64,000 nucleotides of DNA. It comes from Pseudomonas sp. A-RE-19. Its GTDB lineage: Bacteria > Pseudomonadota > Gammaproteobacteria > Pseudomonadales > Pseudomonadaceae. The translations under genes and the position numbers were made by a program. Positions 20,783 through 31,237 of the stretch are shown here, one piece after another. The number at the start of each line of letters is the position of its first letter. The stretch's first letter is position 1. Location: assembly GCF_019956555.1 (NCBI RefSeq), contig NZ_JAHBDQ010000012.1, forward strand, positions 86,761 to 150,760, written 5' to 3'. Below the pieces are notes generated by a model that had not been told where the DNA came from, ran no database searches, and was given only the letters and a program-made list of their open reading frames with translations.

Positions 20783-21591
20783 CAGCGCTTCCCCAGAAGA
20801 TCTGCGCGGTAATCCGGCGCTGGAAAGTGGTATGCGACCGGGCCGTCGGGTTCGCCTGTCAAGAATTGACGAATACGTGGCTCGTCCGATTTCATCAAAT
20901 CCTTGGGCGAGCCCTGGCCCAACACTTGCCCGTCGCCCACCACAATGAGGTGATCGGCGATGCTCGCGGTCTCGGCCAGGTCGTGGGAAACCACGATGCT
21001 GGTAATGCCCAGCGCATCATTGAGCAGGCGGATCAGGCGCACCAGCACGCCCATGGCGATCGGGTCCTGCCCGACAAAGGGTTCGTCGTACATGAGGATT
21101 TGCGGATCAAGAGCAATTGCCCGGGCCAGCGCGACACGACGCTTCATGCCGCCGGACAATTCGTCAGGCATCAGGTCGATGGCGCCACGCAAGCCCACGG
21201 CCTGCAATTTGAGCAGGACAATGTCGCGGATCATTTCTTCCGGCAGCCCGGTATGAACACGCAGCGGAAAGGCGACGTTCTCGAACACATCAAGATCGGT
21301 GAACAGTGCGCCGCTCTGAAACAGCACGCCCATTTGTTTGCGCGCATCGAACAGATCGCTGCGCGACAACGTCGGCAGGTTCTGTCCATTGACCCAGACT
21401 TCGCCGCTGGTGGGGCGCAATTGTGCGCCTATCAGCCGCAACAGCGTGGTCTTGCCACACCCGGAAGGCCCCATGATGCCGGTGACCTTGCCGCGTGGTA
21501 TGCGGATATCGACGTTATTGAAAATGCTGCGCGCACCGCGCTTGAAGGTCAGTCCCTTCAGCTCGACCGCGTAGGCGTTATCGGCACTCAT
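20782..21591 (-). CDS. mlaF: Lipid ABC transporter ATPase MlaF
   Basis: The 269-residue ATPase has Walker [10 protein letters not shown] near residue 42, the signature [14 protein letters not shown], Walker [14 protein letters not shown] and the switch His in VVSHDL. It energises the MlaEDB complex and heads the mlaFEDCB operon. The upstream gap to divergent kdsD is about 275 bases and must hold both promoters; it carries no other gene that I can see. Confidence 0.96.
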   Translation of the reverse strand: MSADNAYAVELKGLTFKRGARSIFNNVDIRIPRGKVTGIMGPSGCGKTTLLRLIGAQLRPTSGEVWVNGQNLPTLSRSDLFDARKQMGVLFQSGALFTDLDVFENVAFPLRVHTGLPEEMIRDIVLLKLQAVGLRGAIDLMPDELSGGMKRRVALARAIALDPQILMYDEPFVGQDPIAMGVLVRLIRLLNDALGITSIVVSHDLAETASIADHLIVVGDGQVLGQGSPKDLMKSDEPRIRQFLTGEPDGPVAYHFPAPDYRADLLGKR

Positions 21592-21827
21592 CTAAACTCC
21601 TTGCGATGCAGCCTCTCACTCGGACGCCTGGCTTTCTCGCGAAAGCACATACCTCCCCGGGCAGGCCGAACTGGCGGCGAACTATATCACTGCAAAGGCC
21701 AAGCGCCCAAGGCCCAAGCCGGGCATGTTCAGCAACATGATCGCCTGAAATCATCTATATAGAGGGATTCGGTAACAGGGAATGACAAACCGCGACGAAC
21801 TTGCGTGAGGGTTTTGATCATTACCGC

Positions 21828-21833
21828 TATAAT
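21828..21833 (+). promoter_or_regulatory. Probable -10 element of the kds-lpt operon
   Basis: A perfect TATAAT lies 35 bases before the kdsD start. No convincing -35 is present at 17 bases, which would fit a weak or activator-dependent promoter. Confidence 0.4.
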
Positions 21834-21867
21834 CGCCGCCTTTTCATCAGGCTATACGATTTCTGAC

Positions 21868-22842
21868 ATGAGCCAATCCAGCGACCTGATTCAATCTGCA
21901 CAACGCACCATTCGCCTCGAACTGGAAGCCGTACAAGGCTTGTTGCCCCATATCGACGCAGATTTCGTACGCGCTTGCGAGATGATTCTGGCCAGCAAAG
22001 GCCGCGTGGTCGTGGTCGGCATGGGCAAATCGGGGCACATCGGCAACAAGATTGCCGCCACCCTGGCCAGCACCGGCACCACGGCGTTCTTCGTGCATCC
22101 GGCCGAGGCCAGCCATGGCGACATGGGCATGATCACTCGCGACGACATCATCCTGGCACTGTCAAACTCTGGCTCCACCAATGAAATCGTCACCCTGCTG
22201 CCACTGATCAAGCGTCTGGGCATTAAATTGATCAGCATCACCGGCAATCCCGATTCAGCGCTGGCCAAGGCTGCCGAGGTCAATCTCAATGTTCACGTCG
22301 AGCACGAAGCCTGCCCGCTGAACCTGGCGCCGACCTCGTCGACCACCGCCGCCCTGGTCATGGGCGACGCCCTGGCAGTGGCGCTGCTGGAAGCCCGTGG
22401 TTTTACCGCTGAAGACTTCGCCTTTTCCCATCCCGGTGGCGCACTGGGCCGACGCCTGCTGCTGAAAGTGGAAAACGTCATGCACGCCGGGCAAGAGCTG
22501 CCGCAGGTTCAGCGCGGCACCCTGCTCAAGGACGCGTTGATGGAAATGACCCGCAAGGGCCTGGGCATGACCGTGATACTGGAAGCGGACGGTAAACTCG
22601 CCGGAATCTTCACCGACGGCGATCTGCGTCGCACCCTGGACCGCACCATTGACATCCACAGCGCCACCATCGATCAGGTCATGACCGCCCACGGCAAGAC
22701 CGCCCGCGCCGAGATGCTCGCCGCCGAGGCACTGAAAATCATGGAAGACCACAAGATCAACGCGCTGGTAGTGGTCGACAGCGAAGATCGTCCGGTCGGC
22801 GCCTTGAACATGCACGATTTGCTGCGTGCGGGAGTAATGTAA
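21868..22842 (+). CDS. kdsD: Arabinose-5-phosphate isomerase KdsD
   Basis: The 324-residue protein starts MSQSSDLIQSAQRTIRLE and has an N-terminal SIS sugar-isomerase domain (VVGMGKSGHIGNKIAATLASTG and LSNSGSTNEIV) followed by two CBS domains from about residue 205. It makes arabinose 5-phosphate from ribulose 5-phosphate, the first step to Kdo. Start 21868 is chosen because an upstream in-frame ATG at 21805 would sit over the -10 element. Its stop shares a base with kdsC. Confidence 0.96.
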   Translation: MSQSSDLIQSAQRTIRLELEAVQGLLPHIDADFVRACEMILASKGRVVVVGMGKSGHIGNKIAATLASTGTTAFFVHPAEASHGDMGMITRDDIILALSNSGSTNEIVTLLPLIKRLGIKLISITGNPDSALAKAAEVNLNVHVEHEACPLNLAPTSSTTAALVMGDALAVALLEARGFTAEDFAFSHPGGALGRRLLLKVENVMHAGQELPQVQRGTLLKDALMEMTRKGLGMTVILEADGKLAGIFTDGDLRRTLDRTIDIHSATIDQVMTAHGKTARAEMLAAEALKIMEDHKINALVVVDSEDRPVGALNMHDLLRAGVM

Positions 22843-23366
22843 TGAGCACGGACCTGCTGCAACGCGGCAAACAGATCAAACTGGCGGTGTTCGACGTCGA
22901 CGGCGTGCTGACCGACGGGCGCCTGTACTTCCTCGAAGACGGCAGCGAATTCAAGACTTTCAACACCCTCGACGGCCAGGGCATCAAGATGTTGATGGCA
23001 GCCGGTGTGCAGACCGCTATCATCAGCGGTCGCAAGACCCCGGTGGTTGAGCGGCGAGCGAAGAATCTGGGTATTCCACACCTTTATCAGGGTCGCGAAG
23101 ACAAGCTGGTGGTGCTCGACGAACTTCTTGCCCAGCTCAATCTGAGCTATGAACAAGTGGCCTACCTTGGCGACGACCTGCCAGACCTGCCGGTGATTCG
23201 CCGCGTCGGCCTTGGCATGGCGGTGGCCAGCGCTGCCAGTTTCGTGCGCGAACACGCCCACGGCATCACCCAGGCCCGCGGTGGCGAGGGTGCCGCTCGC
23301 GAATTCTGTGAATTGATCCTGCGCGCCCAGGGCCGCCTCGATGCGGCTAATGCTGCGTACCTGTGA
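22842..23366 (+). CDS. kdsC: Kdo-8-phosphate phosphatase KdsC
   Basis: The 174-residue HAD-family hydrolase has the nucleophile motif LAVFDVDGVLTDGRL near residue 17, IISGRKTPVV (motif II), and LGDDLPDLPVIRRVGL (motif IV). This small cap-less type forms a tetramer and releases phosphate from Kdo 8-phosphate. It overlaps kdsD by one base and precedes lptC by seven. Confidence 0.96.
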   Translation: MSTDLLQRGKQIKLAVFDVDGVLTDGRLYFLEDGSEFKTFNTLDGQGIKMLMAAGVQTAIISGRKTPVVERRAKNLGIPHLYQGREDKLVVLDELLAQLNLSYEQVAYLGDDLPDLPVIRRVGLGMAVASAASFVREHAHGITQARGGEGAAREFCELILRAQGRLDAANAAYL

Positions 23367-23373
23367 GCCCATC

Positions 23374-23946
23374 ATGCTGAGCAAAAAAATTCGCAACATC
23401 CTGATGTTCGGTTGCATCGCAGCGATTTTTGCGGCGGTTGGCTACTGGAACATCAGCCCGGAACGCTTCCTCGACAAGCCAGTGGTCAAGGTCGATGAAA
23501 GCGCGATCGACTATTACGCCATCAACGCCCACAGCGTGCAGTACCTGCCGGATGGCAAGTTGCAGTACGAAATGACGTCCGACAAGGTCGAACACCTGAA
23601 AGCGACGGAAGTGACGTTGCTGAGCAATCCAGACCTGAACATGTTCCGTGGCACCGAATTCCCCTGGCACGTCCAGAGCGAACGCGGCGAAGTCAACCCG
23701 GATGGCACTCAGGTCGAACTGATTGACTCGGTACGTATCACGCGTTTCGACGAAAAAAACCGTAAAACCCTGATTACCACCACCCGTATGACAGTGTTCC
23801 CGCAGCAGCAATATGCGCAGACCGAGCAACCCGTTAGAATCGACGGCGCTGGCGGTGTATCGACAGGCAACGGAATGAAAGCGTACTTGAAAGAAAGCAG
23901 GATACACCTGCTATCTAACGTAAGAGGACAGTATGAGGCTCGTTAA
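23374..23946 (+). CDS. lptC: LPS export protein LptC
   Basis: The 190-residue protein has an N-terminal membrane anchor (NILMFGCIAAIFAAVGYWNI) and a beta-jellyroll LptC domain with YLPDGKLQYEMTSDKVEHL. LptC sits on the LptB2FG transporter and passes LPS to LptA. Start 23374 follows the kdsC stop closely; an upstream ATG at 23341 lies inside kdsC and lacks family similarity. Its 3' end overlaps lptA by 14 bases. Confidence 0.93.
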   Translation: MLSKKIRNILMFGCIAAIFAAVGYWNISPERFLDKPVVKVDESAIDYYAINAHSVQYLPDGKLQYEMTSDKVEHLKATEVTLLSNPDLNMFRGTEFPWHVQSERGEVNPDGTQVELIDSVRITRFDEKNRKTLITTTRMTVFPQQQYAQTEQPVRIDGAGGVSTGNGMKAYLKESRIHLLSNVRGQYEAR

Positions 23947-24481
23947 AACCCTCCCTATTTTGCTCAGTCTGGGCGCAGCACTGGGAAGCGTGAGCGCCTG
24001 GGCACTGCCGACCGATCAAGCGCAGCCTATCCGCATCCAGGCCGACGACGCCCAGCTGGACGACAAGAATGGCATTGCCACCTATAAAGGTGACGTGATC
24101 ATCACTCAGGGCTCGATGATCGTTAAGGGCAACACCGTGACCATCACCCGTACGCCTGCCGGCGACATCGACGTGGTGACTTCGGTGGGCAACCTCGCCT
24201 ACTTCGAACAACTGCAGACCGCTGGCGACACCAAGCCTGTTCAGGGCTGGGGTGTGACCATCCAGTACCACGCCGCGCAAAACCGCGTCGTGCTGATCGA
24301 CAAGGCAAAAGTCGTCGACAAGGACAACAACACCACCCAAGGCGAGAAAATCGTCTACGACACGATCAAGAAGCTCGCGAGCGCGGGCCGTGCGACAGGC
24401 AACAAGGTCACTGAGTCGCGCCCACGCATCGACATGGTGATCCAGCCGAAGAAGAAAACCGACGAGCAAAAGGCCCAGTAA
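23933..24481 (+). CDS. lptA: LPS transport periplasmic protein LptA
   Basis: The 182-residue protein has a signal peptide ([18 protein letters not shown]) and an OstA/LptA jellyroll with [21 protein letters not shown] and [12 protein letters not shown]. LptA bridges LptC and LptD across the periplasm. The tail is charged and Lys-rich ([14 protein letters not shown]). Its stop overlaps the lptB start, as usual for this operon. Confidence 0.95.
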   Translation: MRLVKTLPILLSLGAALGSVSAWALPTDQAQPIRIQADDAQLDDKNGIATYKGDVIITQGSMIVKGNTVTITRTPAGDIDVVTSVGNLAYFEQLQTAGDTKPVQGWGVTIQYHAAQNRVVLIDKAKVVDKDNNTTQGEKIVYDTIKKLASAGRATGNKVTESRPRIDMVIQPKKKTDEQKAQ

Positions 24482-25206
24482 TGGCAACTCTGAAAGCTCA
24501 GCATCTGGCCAAGAGCTACAAGAGCCGCCAGGTCGTGCGTGACGTCAGCCTGTCGATCGACAGCGGTCAAATCGTCGGCCTGCTGGGCCCTAACGGCGCC
24601 GGCAAGACTACCTGCTTCTACATGATCGTCGGCCTGGTACAGGCCGATCAGGGTCGCGTACTGATCGACGACCTGGACGTCAGCCACCAGCCGATGCATG
24701 GTCGTGCGAAGGCCGGTATCGGCTATCTTCCACAAGAAGCGTCGATTTTCCGCAAGCTGTCGGTGGCCGATAACATCATGGCCATTCTCGAGACCCGCAA
24801 GGAACTCGACAAGGCCGGTCGCCGCAAAGAGCTGGAAAGCCTGCTGCAGGAATTCCACATCCACCACATCCGCGACAACCTCGGCATGAGTCTGTCCGGC
24901 GGTGAGCGTCGCCGCGTGGAAATCGCCCGGGCACTGGCCACCAACCCGAAATTCATCCTCCTCGACGAACCCTTCGCCGGCGTGGACCCGATTTCGGTGG
25001 GCGACATCAAGCAGATCATCCATCACCTCAAGGCCAAGGGCATTGGCGTGCTGATCACGGACCACAACGTCCGTGAAACCCTCGATATCTGCGAAACCGC
25101 CTACATCGTCAACGATGGCCAGCTGATCGCCGAAGGTGACTCCGCCACCATCCTGGCCAACGAACTGGTCAAGGAAGTGTATCTGGGCCATGAGTTCCGC
25201 CTGTAA
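24481..25206 (+). CDS. lptB: LPS export ABC ATPase LptB
   Basis: The 241-residue ATPase has Walker [10 protein letters not shown] near residue 37, the signature [16 protein letters not shown], Walker [14 protein letters not shown] and the switch His in [11 protein letters not shown]. It powers LPS extraction with LptFG, which are encoded elsewhere. It is the last gene of kdsD-kdsC-lptC-lptA-lptB; an AT-rich hairpin follows before rpoN. Confidence 0.97.
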   Translation: MATLKAQHLAKSYKSRQVVRDVSLSIDSGQIVGLLGPNGAGKTTCFYMIVGLVQADQGRVLIDDLDVSHQPMHGRAKAGIGYLPQEASIFRKLSVADNIMAILETRKELDKAGRRKELESLLQEFHIHHIRDNLGMSLSGGERRRVEIARALATNPKFILLDEPFAGVDPISVGDIKQIIHHLKAKGIGVLITDHNVRETLDICETAYIVNDGQLIAEGDSATILANELVKEVYLGHEFRL

Positions 25207-25244
25207 GCACTGAGGTGTCTGGCCAATTGCCCAGGCGCTCGTTT

Positions 25245-25271
25245 CAATAAAAAATCAATAGTTTTTTATTG
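25245..25271. repeat. AT-rich perfect hairpin between lptB and rpoN
   Basis: CAATAAAAAA and TTTTTTATTG are perfect 10-base arms with a seven-base loop. It could act as a weak terminator in either direction or as an UP-like element for rpoN. Confidence 0.55.
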
Positions 25272-25307
25272 TTACAGCGCTCTAGGCAAACACTTCAGTT
25301 TCAGGCA

Positions 25308-25313
25308 TATAAT
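25308..25313 (+). promoter_or_regulatory. rpoN: Probable -10 element of rpoN
   Basis: TATAAT lies 77 bases before the rpoN start in an AT-rich stretch. The -35 position reads GGCAAA, a poor match. Confidence 0.4.
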
Positions 25314-25390
25314 TTGCTTATGTTTGGCGCTTCGGCGCCCTGTAGTGGATGGCGCATGTGCGCCGGCGAATAAGGTGTTAAGCCCCTGCC

Positions 25391-26884
25391 ATGAAACCAT
25401 CGCTAGTCTTGAGAATGGGCCAGCAGCTGACGATGACACCGCAGCTGCAACAGGCTATCCGCCTGCTCCAATTGTCGACCCTGGACCTGCAACAGGAAAT
25501 CCAGGAGGCCCTGGAGTCCAATCCGATGCTCGAACGCCAGGAAGAAGGCGACGACTTCGATAACGCCGACCCCTTGGCCGACAACGCCGAACAGAAACCC
25601 AACGCCGACATTCAGGAACCCTCCTACCAGGAAACCGCTCCGACGGTGGACAACCTCGAGGAAGGCGACTGGAACGAGCGCATCCCCAACGAATTGCCCG
25701 TCGACACGGCCTGGGAAGACGTCTACCAGACCAGCGCCAGCAGCCTGCCAAGCAACGATGACGACGAATGGGATTTCACCACTCGCACATCGGCCGGTGA
25801 AAGCCTGCAAAGCCATTTGCTCTGGCAACTGAACCTGGCGCCGATGTCCGACACCGATCGCTTGATCGCCGTGACCCTGATCGACTGCATCAACAATCAG
25901 GGCTACCTGGACGAAACCCTTGAGGAAATCCTCGAAGCCTTCGATCCGGAGCTGGACATCGAGCTGGACGAGATCGAAGCCGTCCTGCACCGCATCCAGC
26001 AATTCGAACCCGCTGGCATCGGCGCTCGCAATCTCGGTGAATGCCTGTTGCTGCAACTGCGTCAGCTGCCCGCCAAGACCCCTTGGCTGGTCGAGGCCAA
26101 GCGCCTGGTCACCGATTACATCGACCTGCTTGGCAGCCGTGATTACAGCCAGCTGATGCGCCGTATGAAGCTCAAGGAAGATGAACTGCGCCAGGTCATC
26201 GAACTGGTCCAGAGCCTCAACCCGCGCCCGGGCTCGCAGATCGAGTCCGCTGAAGCCGAATACGTCGTGCCCGATGTGATCGTACGCAAGGACAACGAGC
26301 GCTGGCTGGTGGAATTGAACCAGGAGTCGGTGCCACGTTTGCGGGTCAACGCCCAGTACGCCGGTTTCGTACGTCGCGCCGATACCAGTGCCGATAACAC
26401 CTTCATGCGCAATCAGCTGCAGGAGGCGCGCTGGTTCATCAAAAGCCTGCAAAGCCGCAACGAAACCCTGATGAAGGTGGCCACCCAGATCGTCGAGCAT
26501 CAGCGCGGTTTTCTGGAGTACGGCGACGAAGCCATGAAGCCGTTGGTGTTGCACGACATCGCCGAAGCGGTAGGCATGCATGAATCGACGATTTCACGGG
26601 TGACCACGCAAAAATTCATGCATACCCCACGGGGCATCTATGAACTGAAATACTTTTTCTCCAGCCACGTAAGTACCTCCGAAGGCGGTGAATGCTCGTC
26701 CACGGCGATCCGCGCGATCATCAAAAAACTGGTTGCCGCGGAAAATCAGAAAAAGCCGTTGAGTGACAGCAAGATCGCTGGTTTACTGGAGGCACAAGGC
26801 ATTCAGGTGGCTCGCCGCACCGTCGCCAAGTACCGCGAATCCCTCGGGATCGCGCCTTCGAGCGAACGCAAGCGGTTGATGTAG
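25391..26884 (+). CDS. rpoN: RNA polymerase sigma-54 factor
   Basis: The 497-residue protein shows the sigma-54 layout: Gln/Leu-rich region I ([23 protein letters not shown]), an acidic linker (about residues 50-130), the core-binding domain, a helix-turn-helix near residue 385 (HESTISRVT), and the RpoN box [10 protein letters not shown] near the C-terminus. Sigma-54 directs nitrogen, flagellar and many transport genes and needs AAA+ activators. It heads the usual rpoN-hpf-ptsN-rapZ-ptsO group. Confidence 0.98.
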   Translation: MKPSLVLRMGQQLTMTPQLQQAIRLLQLSTLDLQQEIQEALESNPMLERQEEGDDFDNADPLADNAEQKPNADIQEPSYQETAPTVDNLEEGDWNERIPNELPVDTAWEDVYQTSASSLPSNDDDEWDFTTRTSAGESLQSHLLWQLNLAPMSDTDRLIAVTLIDCINNQGYLDETLEEILEAFDPELDIELDEIEAVLHRIQQFEPAGIGARNLGECLLLQLRQLPAKTPWLVEAKRLVTDYIDLLGSRDYSQLMRRMKLKEDELRQVIELVQSLNPRPGSQIESAEAEYVVPDVIVRKDNERWLVELNQESVPRLRVNAQYAGFVRRADTSADNTFMRNQLQEARWFIKSLQSRNETLMKVATQIVEHQRGFLEYGDEAMKPLVLHDIAEAVGMHESTISRVTTQKFMHTPRGIYELKYFFSSHVSTSEGGECSSTAIRAIIKKLVAAENQKKPLSDSKIAGLLEAQGIQVARRTVAKYRESLGIAPSSERKRLM

Positions 26885-26958
26885 AGCCACGCCACAGCGT
26901 TCCAGTGGCAGGCATTTCTGCCTGCCGCTTTATGCACTGGCAACGAAGGAGAAGCTGT

Positions 26959-27267
26959 ATGCAAGTCAACATCAGTGGACACCAACTGGAAGTGACCGAA
27001 CCTCTTCGCACCTACATCGGCGAAAAACTCGAACGATTAGAGAGGCATTTCGACAAGATCACCAATGTGCAAGTCACGATGACGGTCGAAAAGCTCAAGC
27101 AGAAAATCGAAGCCACGCTGCATATTCCCGGCAATGAAGTGGTCGCTAACGCGGAGCATACCGATATGTACGCGGCGATCGACGCACTGACCGACAAGCT
27201 GGATAAACAACTCAAAAAGCATAAGGAAAAGACCCAAAGCCTCCTCCAGGGCGCGACCGGTCGTTAA
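26959..27267 (+). CDS. hpf: Short-form ribosome hibernation promoting factor
   Basis: The 102-residue protein has the single S30AE fold (MQVNISGHQLEVTEPLRTYIGEKLERLERHFDKI). Without the long C-terminal dimerisation domain it is the short HPF type, which acts with RMF to make 100S ribosomes. The start at 26959 is supported by AAGGAG a few bases upstream; the longer in-frame start at 26905 is not. Confidence 0.95.
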   Translation: MQVNISGHQLEVTEPLRTYIGEKLERLERHFDKITNVQVTMTVEKLKQKIEATLHIPGNEVVANAEHTDMYAAIDALTDKLDKQLKKHKEKTQSLLQGATGR

Positions 27268-27279
27268 CACTCCCAACCC

Positions 27280-27744
27280 ATGATCCGACTTGAAAGCATC
27301 CTGACCCCCGGCCGTTCCCTCGTGAACGTGCCGGGCGGCAGTAAAAAGAAAGCCCTCGAGCAAATTGCCAACCTGATCGCCCGCGAAGTGCCGGATCTGG
27401 AGATGCAAGATGTCTTCGAGGCTTTGATTGCCCGTGAAAAACTCGGTTCCACCGGTTTTGGCAACGGCATCGCCATCCCCCACTGCCGCCTCAAGGGTTG
27501 TCACTCGCCTATCAGTGCCTTGATGCACCTGGATGCACCCATCGATTTCGACGCCATTGATGGCGCCCCGGTTGACCTGCTGTTCGTGCTGCTGGTCCCG
27601 GAAGCCGCCACCGATGCGCACCTGGAACTGCTGCGCCAGATTGCCAGCATGCTTGATCGCAAGGAAGTGCGCGAAAAACTGCGTAGCGCCCCGAGCAACG
27701 AAGCCTTGTATCAGGTTGTCCTGAACGAGCAAAACGGTCACTAA
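27280..27744 (+). CDS. ptsN: Nitrogen-PTS enzyme IIA
   Basis: The 154-residue EIIA domain carries the phosphorylation-site His68 in [15 protein letters not shown]-Ntr receives phosphate from PtsP through NPr (ptsO, three genes on) and regulates potassium transport, nitrogen and carbon storage rather than sugar uptake. It follows hpf by 13 bases. Confidence 0.96.
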   Translation: MIRLESILTPGRSLVNVPGGSKKKALEQIANLIAREVPDLEMQDVFEALIAREKLGSTGFGNGIAIPHCRLKGCHSPISALMHLDAPIDFDAIDGAPVDLLFVLLVPEAATDAHLELLRQIASMLDRKEVREKLRSAPSNEALYQVVLNEQNGH

Positions 27745-27746
27745 TC

Positions 27747-28604
27747 ATGCGCCTGATCATCGTCAGTGGCCGCTCCGGCTCAGGTAAAAGTACCGCCCTC
27801 GATGTTCTCGAGGACAACGGCTACTACTGCATCGACAACCTGCCTGCCGGCTTGCTGCCGGAACTGGCCGAGCGCGCGCTGATTCACACCGAACTGGCAC
27901 AACCATTGGTGGCCGTGTCCATCGATGCGCGCAATTTGCCAAGTCACCTGACACGGTTTCCCGAACTTCTGGAAGAAGTCCGCAGCCGGCATATCCAGTG
28001 CGATGTGCTGTATCTGGACGCCGACGAAGAGACCTTGCTCAAACGCTTTTCGGAAACCCGTCGTCGTCACCCGCTGAGCAGCGCCAATCGCTCGCTGGCG
28101 GAGGCGATACAGGATGAAACAAACCTGCTGGGGCCGATTGCCGATCTGGCCGATCTGAAGGTCAACACCACCAATCTGAACCTGTATCAGCTACGCGATA
28201 CCATCAAGCTGCGCCTGCTGAATCAGCCAGAGCCCGGCACTGCGTTTCTGGTCGAATCTTTCGGGTTCAAGCGTGGCATGCCGGTGGACGCCGATCTGGT
28301 GTTCGACGTGCGCTGCCTGCCCAACCCTTACTGGAAACCGGAGCTGCGCGCTCAATCCGGGCTCGATCAACCGGTGGCCGAGTACCTGGCCGCACAACCG
28401 GACGTCGAAGAGATGTTCCAGGACATTTCCTCCTACTTGCTCAAGTGGCTGCCCCGCTTTGCCGCCAGCAACCGCGCCTATGTCACCATTGCCATTGGCT
28501 GCACGGGCGGGCATCACCGCTCCGTCTATCTGACCGAACGTCTGGGTCAGGTCCTGCAAAAAACCCTGAAGAACGTCCAGGTTCGCCACCGCGACCTCAG
28601 CTAA
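27747..28604 (+). CDS. rapZ: RNase adapter protein RapZ
   Basis: The 285-residue P-loop protein has Walker [11 protein letters not shown] at residue 6, a kinase-like N-terminal domain, and the C-terminal [18 protein letters not shown] block that binds RNA and glucosamine 6-phosphate in the family. In enteric bacteria it directs RNase E to GlmZ; the pseudomonad target is not evident from this window. It starts two bases after the ptsN stop. Confidence 0.96.
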   Translation: MRLIIVSGRSGSGKSTALDVLEDNGYYCIDNLPAGLLPELAERALIHTELAQPLVAVSIDARNLPSHLTRFPELLEEVRSRHIQCDVLYLDADEETLLKRFSETRRRHPLSSANRSLAEAIQDETNLLGPIADLADLKVNTTNLNLYQLRDTIKLRLLNQPEPGTAFLVESFGFKRGMPVDADLVFDVRCLPNPYWKPELRAQSGLDQPVAEYLAAQPDVEEMFQDISSYLLKWLPRFAASNRAYVTIAIGCTGGHHRSVYLTERLGQVLQKTLKNVQVRHRDLS

Positions 28605-28619
28605 AGGATTCACATCGCG

Positions 28620-28895
28620 ATGCCTGCTCTGGAAATCGAAATCATCAACAAGCTCGGCCTGCATGCCCGCGCGTCTGCCAAATTTGTCGGAGTCGCCGGT
28701 CAGTTCAAGGATTGCACGATCAGGGTAGGACGCACGCCAGAATCCGCGGTCGACGGCAAAAGCATCATGGCCATGATGATGCTGGCCGCTGGCAAAGGCA
28801 CCAAAATCCACCTGAGTACCGAAGGCGAACAGGAACAGGAAGCGCTGGATGCACTGGTGAAGCTGATTAACAACTACTTCGACGAAGGCGAATAA
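28620..28895 (+). CDS. ptsO: Nitrogen-PTS phosphocarrier NPr
   Basis: The 91-residue HPr-like protein has the active-site His15 in INKLGLHARASAKF and the serine loop GKSIMAMMML. It passes phosphate from PtsP to PtsN. It ends the rpoN operon; a REPIN with a T tract follows and may help stop transcription. Confidence 0.95.
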   Translation: MPALEIEIINKLGLHARASAKFVGVAGQFKDCTIRVGRTPESAVDGKSIMAMMMLAAGKGTKIHLSTEGEQEQEALDALVKLINNYFDEGE

Positions 28896-28900
28896 ACATC

Positions 28901-28977
28901 AAAAGATCGCAGCCTTCGGCAGCTCCTACATGGGATTGCGTACACCTGTAGGAGCTGCCGAAGGCTGCGATCCTTTT
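28901..28977. repeat. REPIN, GATCGCAGCCTTCGGC type, after ptsO
   Basis: AAAAGATCGCAGCCTTCGGC with CAGCTCCTACA forms the left arm, and its reverse complement ends in GATCCTTTTTCTC. The T run on the plus strand means it may double as a terminator of the rpoN-ptsO operon. Confidence 0.85.
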
Positions 28978-28979
28978 TC

Positions 28980-29090
28980 TCAAGCAAGCGCCGTATCCAT
29001 CACCAGCATCAGACAAAACCCGATCATCAGCCCAAGGCTGGCCAGTTAGTCGTGACCATGGCGGCGCATCTGCGTTGTATCCAATAAAAA
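28980..29090 (-). pseudogene. C-terminal remnant of a ZIP-family metal transporter
   Basis: On the minus strand a frame reads LDTTQMRRHGHD, then a TAA stop at 29046-29048, then LASLGLMIGFCLMLVMDTALA and a TGA at 28980. The second part is a final transmembrane helix of the kind seen at the end of bacterial ZIP transporters. Only about 35 codons remain, the frame is broken, and the upstream side runs straight into a terminator. In P. aeruginosa a ZIP-type gene (PA4467) lies at this place, next to ptsO. This is a short match made by eye, so the identification is moderate. Confidence 0.5.
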
Positions 29091-29126
29091 AGGCGCGCCA
29101 TCCAATAGATGGCGCGCCTTTTTTTT
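29086..29126. terminator. Bidirectional rho-independent terminator (pmbA side)
   Basis: AAAAGGCGCGCCATC and GATGGCGCGCCTTTT form a perfect stem flanked by A and T runs. It lies 17 bases after the pmbA stop on the minus strand. Confidence 0.9.
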
Positions 29127-29142
29127 GTGCAGCGGTCGCAGG

Positions 29143-30489
29143 TTAGCTACCCGCCACGGTCATCCGTTCGATCAACACCGAACCGGTGCGAATGTTGCTG
29201 CGCAATTCCAGGTCATTACCGACCGCCACGATCTGCTTGAACATGTCGCGCATGTTGCCGGCGATGGTCACTTCCTGGACCGCGAACTGGATTTCGCCAT
29301 TCTCGACCCAGAAACCCGCCGCACCACGGGAGTAATCCCCGGTGACCATGTTCAGGCCCTGCCCCATCAGTTCGGTGACCAGCAGGCCGCGACCCATGCG
29401 ACGCAGCAAGGCTGCCTGATCTTCATCGCCGTGGGTGACGAACAGGTTGTGCACGCCACCGGCGTTGGCGGTGCTCGGCATGCCTAGTTTGCGACCGGAG
29501 TAAGTACCCAGCACGTAAGAAACCAATTGGCCGTTTTCAACGAAAGGCTTGGCATACGTTGCCAGACCGTCACCATCGAACGCCGAGCTGCCCAGGCCGC
29601 GCATCAAGTGCGGGCGCTCATCAAGCGTCAACCACTCAGGGAACAACCGTTGACCCAGCGTGCCTTCGAGGAACGATGATTTGCGGTACAGGTTCCCCCC
29701 GGAAATCGCTCCCAGGAAGCTGCTGAACAGACCGCCGGCCAATTCCGCGGAAAACAGTACCGGCACTTCACAGGTTGGCACCGGGCGGGCGCCCAGACGA
29801 CTCGCCGCCCGCTGCGCGGCACGCTGACCGATGCTCTGCGGGTCGGCCAGTAAATTGCCCTGACGGTTTACGTCATACCAGTAATCACGCTGCATCTGGC
29901 CATCGGCTTCGGCGATCATCACGCAGCTGAGGCTGTGACGGGTCGACGCGTAACCGCCGATAAATCCGTGACTGTTGCCGTAAACCCGGCAGCCCTGGTG
30001 AGTACTGAGGGTGGTGCCGTCGGCGTTCTTGATCCGGCTGTCGGTGGCAAACGCCGCCGCTTCACAGGCCAGGGCCTGCTCGATGGCTCGCTCCGGGGTA
30101 ATGTCCCATTGATGGAACAGGTCGAAATCCTGCAGGTCCTTGGCCATCAACGCGGCGTCCGCCAGGCCCGAGGCTTCGTCTTCGGAGGTGTGTTTGGCAA
30201 TGGCCAGCGCGGCGGCGACGGTTTCGCGAATCGCTTCCGAACCGCTGGCCGAGGTGCTGGCAGAGCCTTTGCGCTGTCCCACATACAAGGTGATGCCAAA
30301 GCCCTGGTCGCGATTGAACTCAACGGTTTCGACTTCCCGCTGACGCACCGTGGTCGACAGGCCCTGCTCCAGCGACACCGCTACTTCACAGGCACTGGCG
30401 CCCTGGCGCTTGGCTTCAGCGATGATCTGCTCGACTTGCTCTTGCAGTGCCGGCAACGCTTGTGGGCCGACGCTTTCAACTGCACTCAT
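29143..30489 (-). CDS. pmbA: Metalloprotease accessory subunit PmbA/TldE
   Basis: The 448-residue U62-family protein has the N-terminal [31 protein letters not shown] and C-terminal [57 protein letters not shown]. It lacks the HExxxH zinc motif seen in its partner TldD (31238-32680). TldD/E trims peptides such as microcins and CcdA. Start MSAVESVG at 30489 was chosen over an ATG four codons upstream. It diverges from darP. Confidence 0.94.
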   Translation of the reverse strand: MSAVESVGPQALPALQEQVEQIIAEAKRQGASACEVAVSLEQGLSTTVRQREVETVEFNRDQGFGITLYVGQRKGSASTSASGSEAIRETVAAALAIAKHTSEDEASGLADAALMAKDLQDFDLFHQWDITPERAIEQALACEAAAFATDSRIKNADGTTLSTHQGCRVYGNSHGFIGGYASTRHSLSCVMIAEADGQMQRDYWYDVNRQGNLLADPQSIGQRAAQRAASRLGARPVPTCEVPVLFSAELAGGLFSSFLGAISGGNLYRKSSFLEGTLGQRLFPEWLTLDERPHLMRGLGSSAFDGDGLATYAKPFVENGQLVSYVLGTYSGRKLGMPSTANAGGVHNLFVTHGDEDQAALLRRMGRGLLVTELMGQGLNMVTGDYSRGAAGFWVENGEIQFAVQEVTIAGNMRDMFKQIVAVGNDLELRSNIRTGSVLIERMTVAGS

Positions 30490-30597
30490 GCTGTTCTCCA
30501 CTCAAATTCTGCTTTCGGCTGGGGCCTTCGAGCGACCGGGCCGGACAAGCGGCCCCCGACTGGTTATCATGGCGGCGTTTCTTTGCGGACGGCCACC

Positions 30598-31122
30598 ATG
30601 GTTGATTCTTACGACGACTCCCTCGATACGGGAGAAAAAAGCAAATCCCAGGTTAAACGCGAGCTGCATGCTCTGGTTGACCTCGGCGAACGCCTTACAA
30701 CGCTCAAGCCTGACTTGCTGGCAAAACTGCCCTTGACCGACGCTTTGCGCCGGGCTCTGGGCGATGCGCCCAAGCACACCGCGAATATCGCGCGTAAACG
30801 GCACCTTATGTTCATTGGCAAACTGATGCGCGATCAGGACACTGACGCCATTCTGACTCTGCTCGATCAACTGGATGCCTCCACTCGGCAATACAACGAA
30901 CGTTTCCATGGCCTGGAACGCTGGCGCGATCGCTTGATCGCGGGCGACGATGCAGTCCTGGAGAAGTTCGTGCTCGACTACCCGGAAGCTGATCGTCAGC
31001 AATTGCGCTCCCTGATCCGTCAGGCCCAGCACGAACTGGCGACCAACAAGCCACCGGCTTCGAGCCGTAAAATATTCAAGTACATCCGTGAGCTGGACGA
31101 GACTCAACGCGGTTTGCGCTGA
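30598..31122 (+). CDS. darP: Ribosome biogenesis factor DarP (YjgA)
   Basis: The 174-residue, helical, charged protein matches the YjgA/DUF615 family ([57 protein letters not shown]). It assists late assembly of the 50S subunit. The start at 30598 gives the usual family length; the long in-frame extension to 29935 is antisense to pmbA and spurious. pmbA and darP are divergent. Confidence 0.93.
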   Translation: MVDSYDDSLDTGEKSKSQVKRELHALVDLGERLTTLKPDLLAKLPLTDALRRALGDAPKHTANIARKRHLMFIGKLMRDQDTDAILTLLDQLDASTRQYNERFHGLERWRDRLIAGDDAVLEKFVLDYPEADRQQLRSLIRQAQHELATNKPPASSRKIFKYIRELDETQRGLR

Positions 31123-31136
31123 GTAACGCCTATCCC

Positions 31137-31221
31137 TGTAGGAGCTGCCGCAGACTGCGATCTTTTGATCTTGTTTCTTAAAAACAGAATCAAAAGATCG
31201 CAGTCTGCGGCAGCTCCTACA
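31137..31221. repeat. REPIN, GGAGCTGCCGCAGACTGCGATC type
   Basis: Arms of about 33 bases, TGTAGGAGCTGCCGCAGACT and onward, are perfect reverse complements. It lies between the convergent darP and tldD stops. Confidence 0.9.
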
Positions 31222-31237
31222 AGGATTGTGTACATCC

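Noticed and set aside
29935..30597. N-terminal extension of the darP frame
   Set aside because: It lies antisense to pmbA and has no similarity to the DarP family; the ATG at 30598 gives the normal length.
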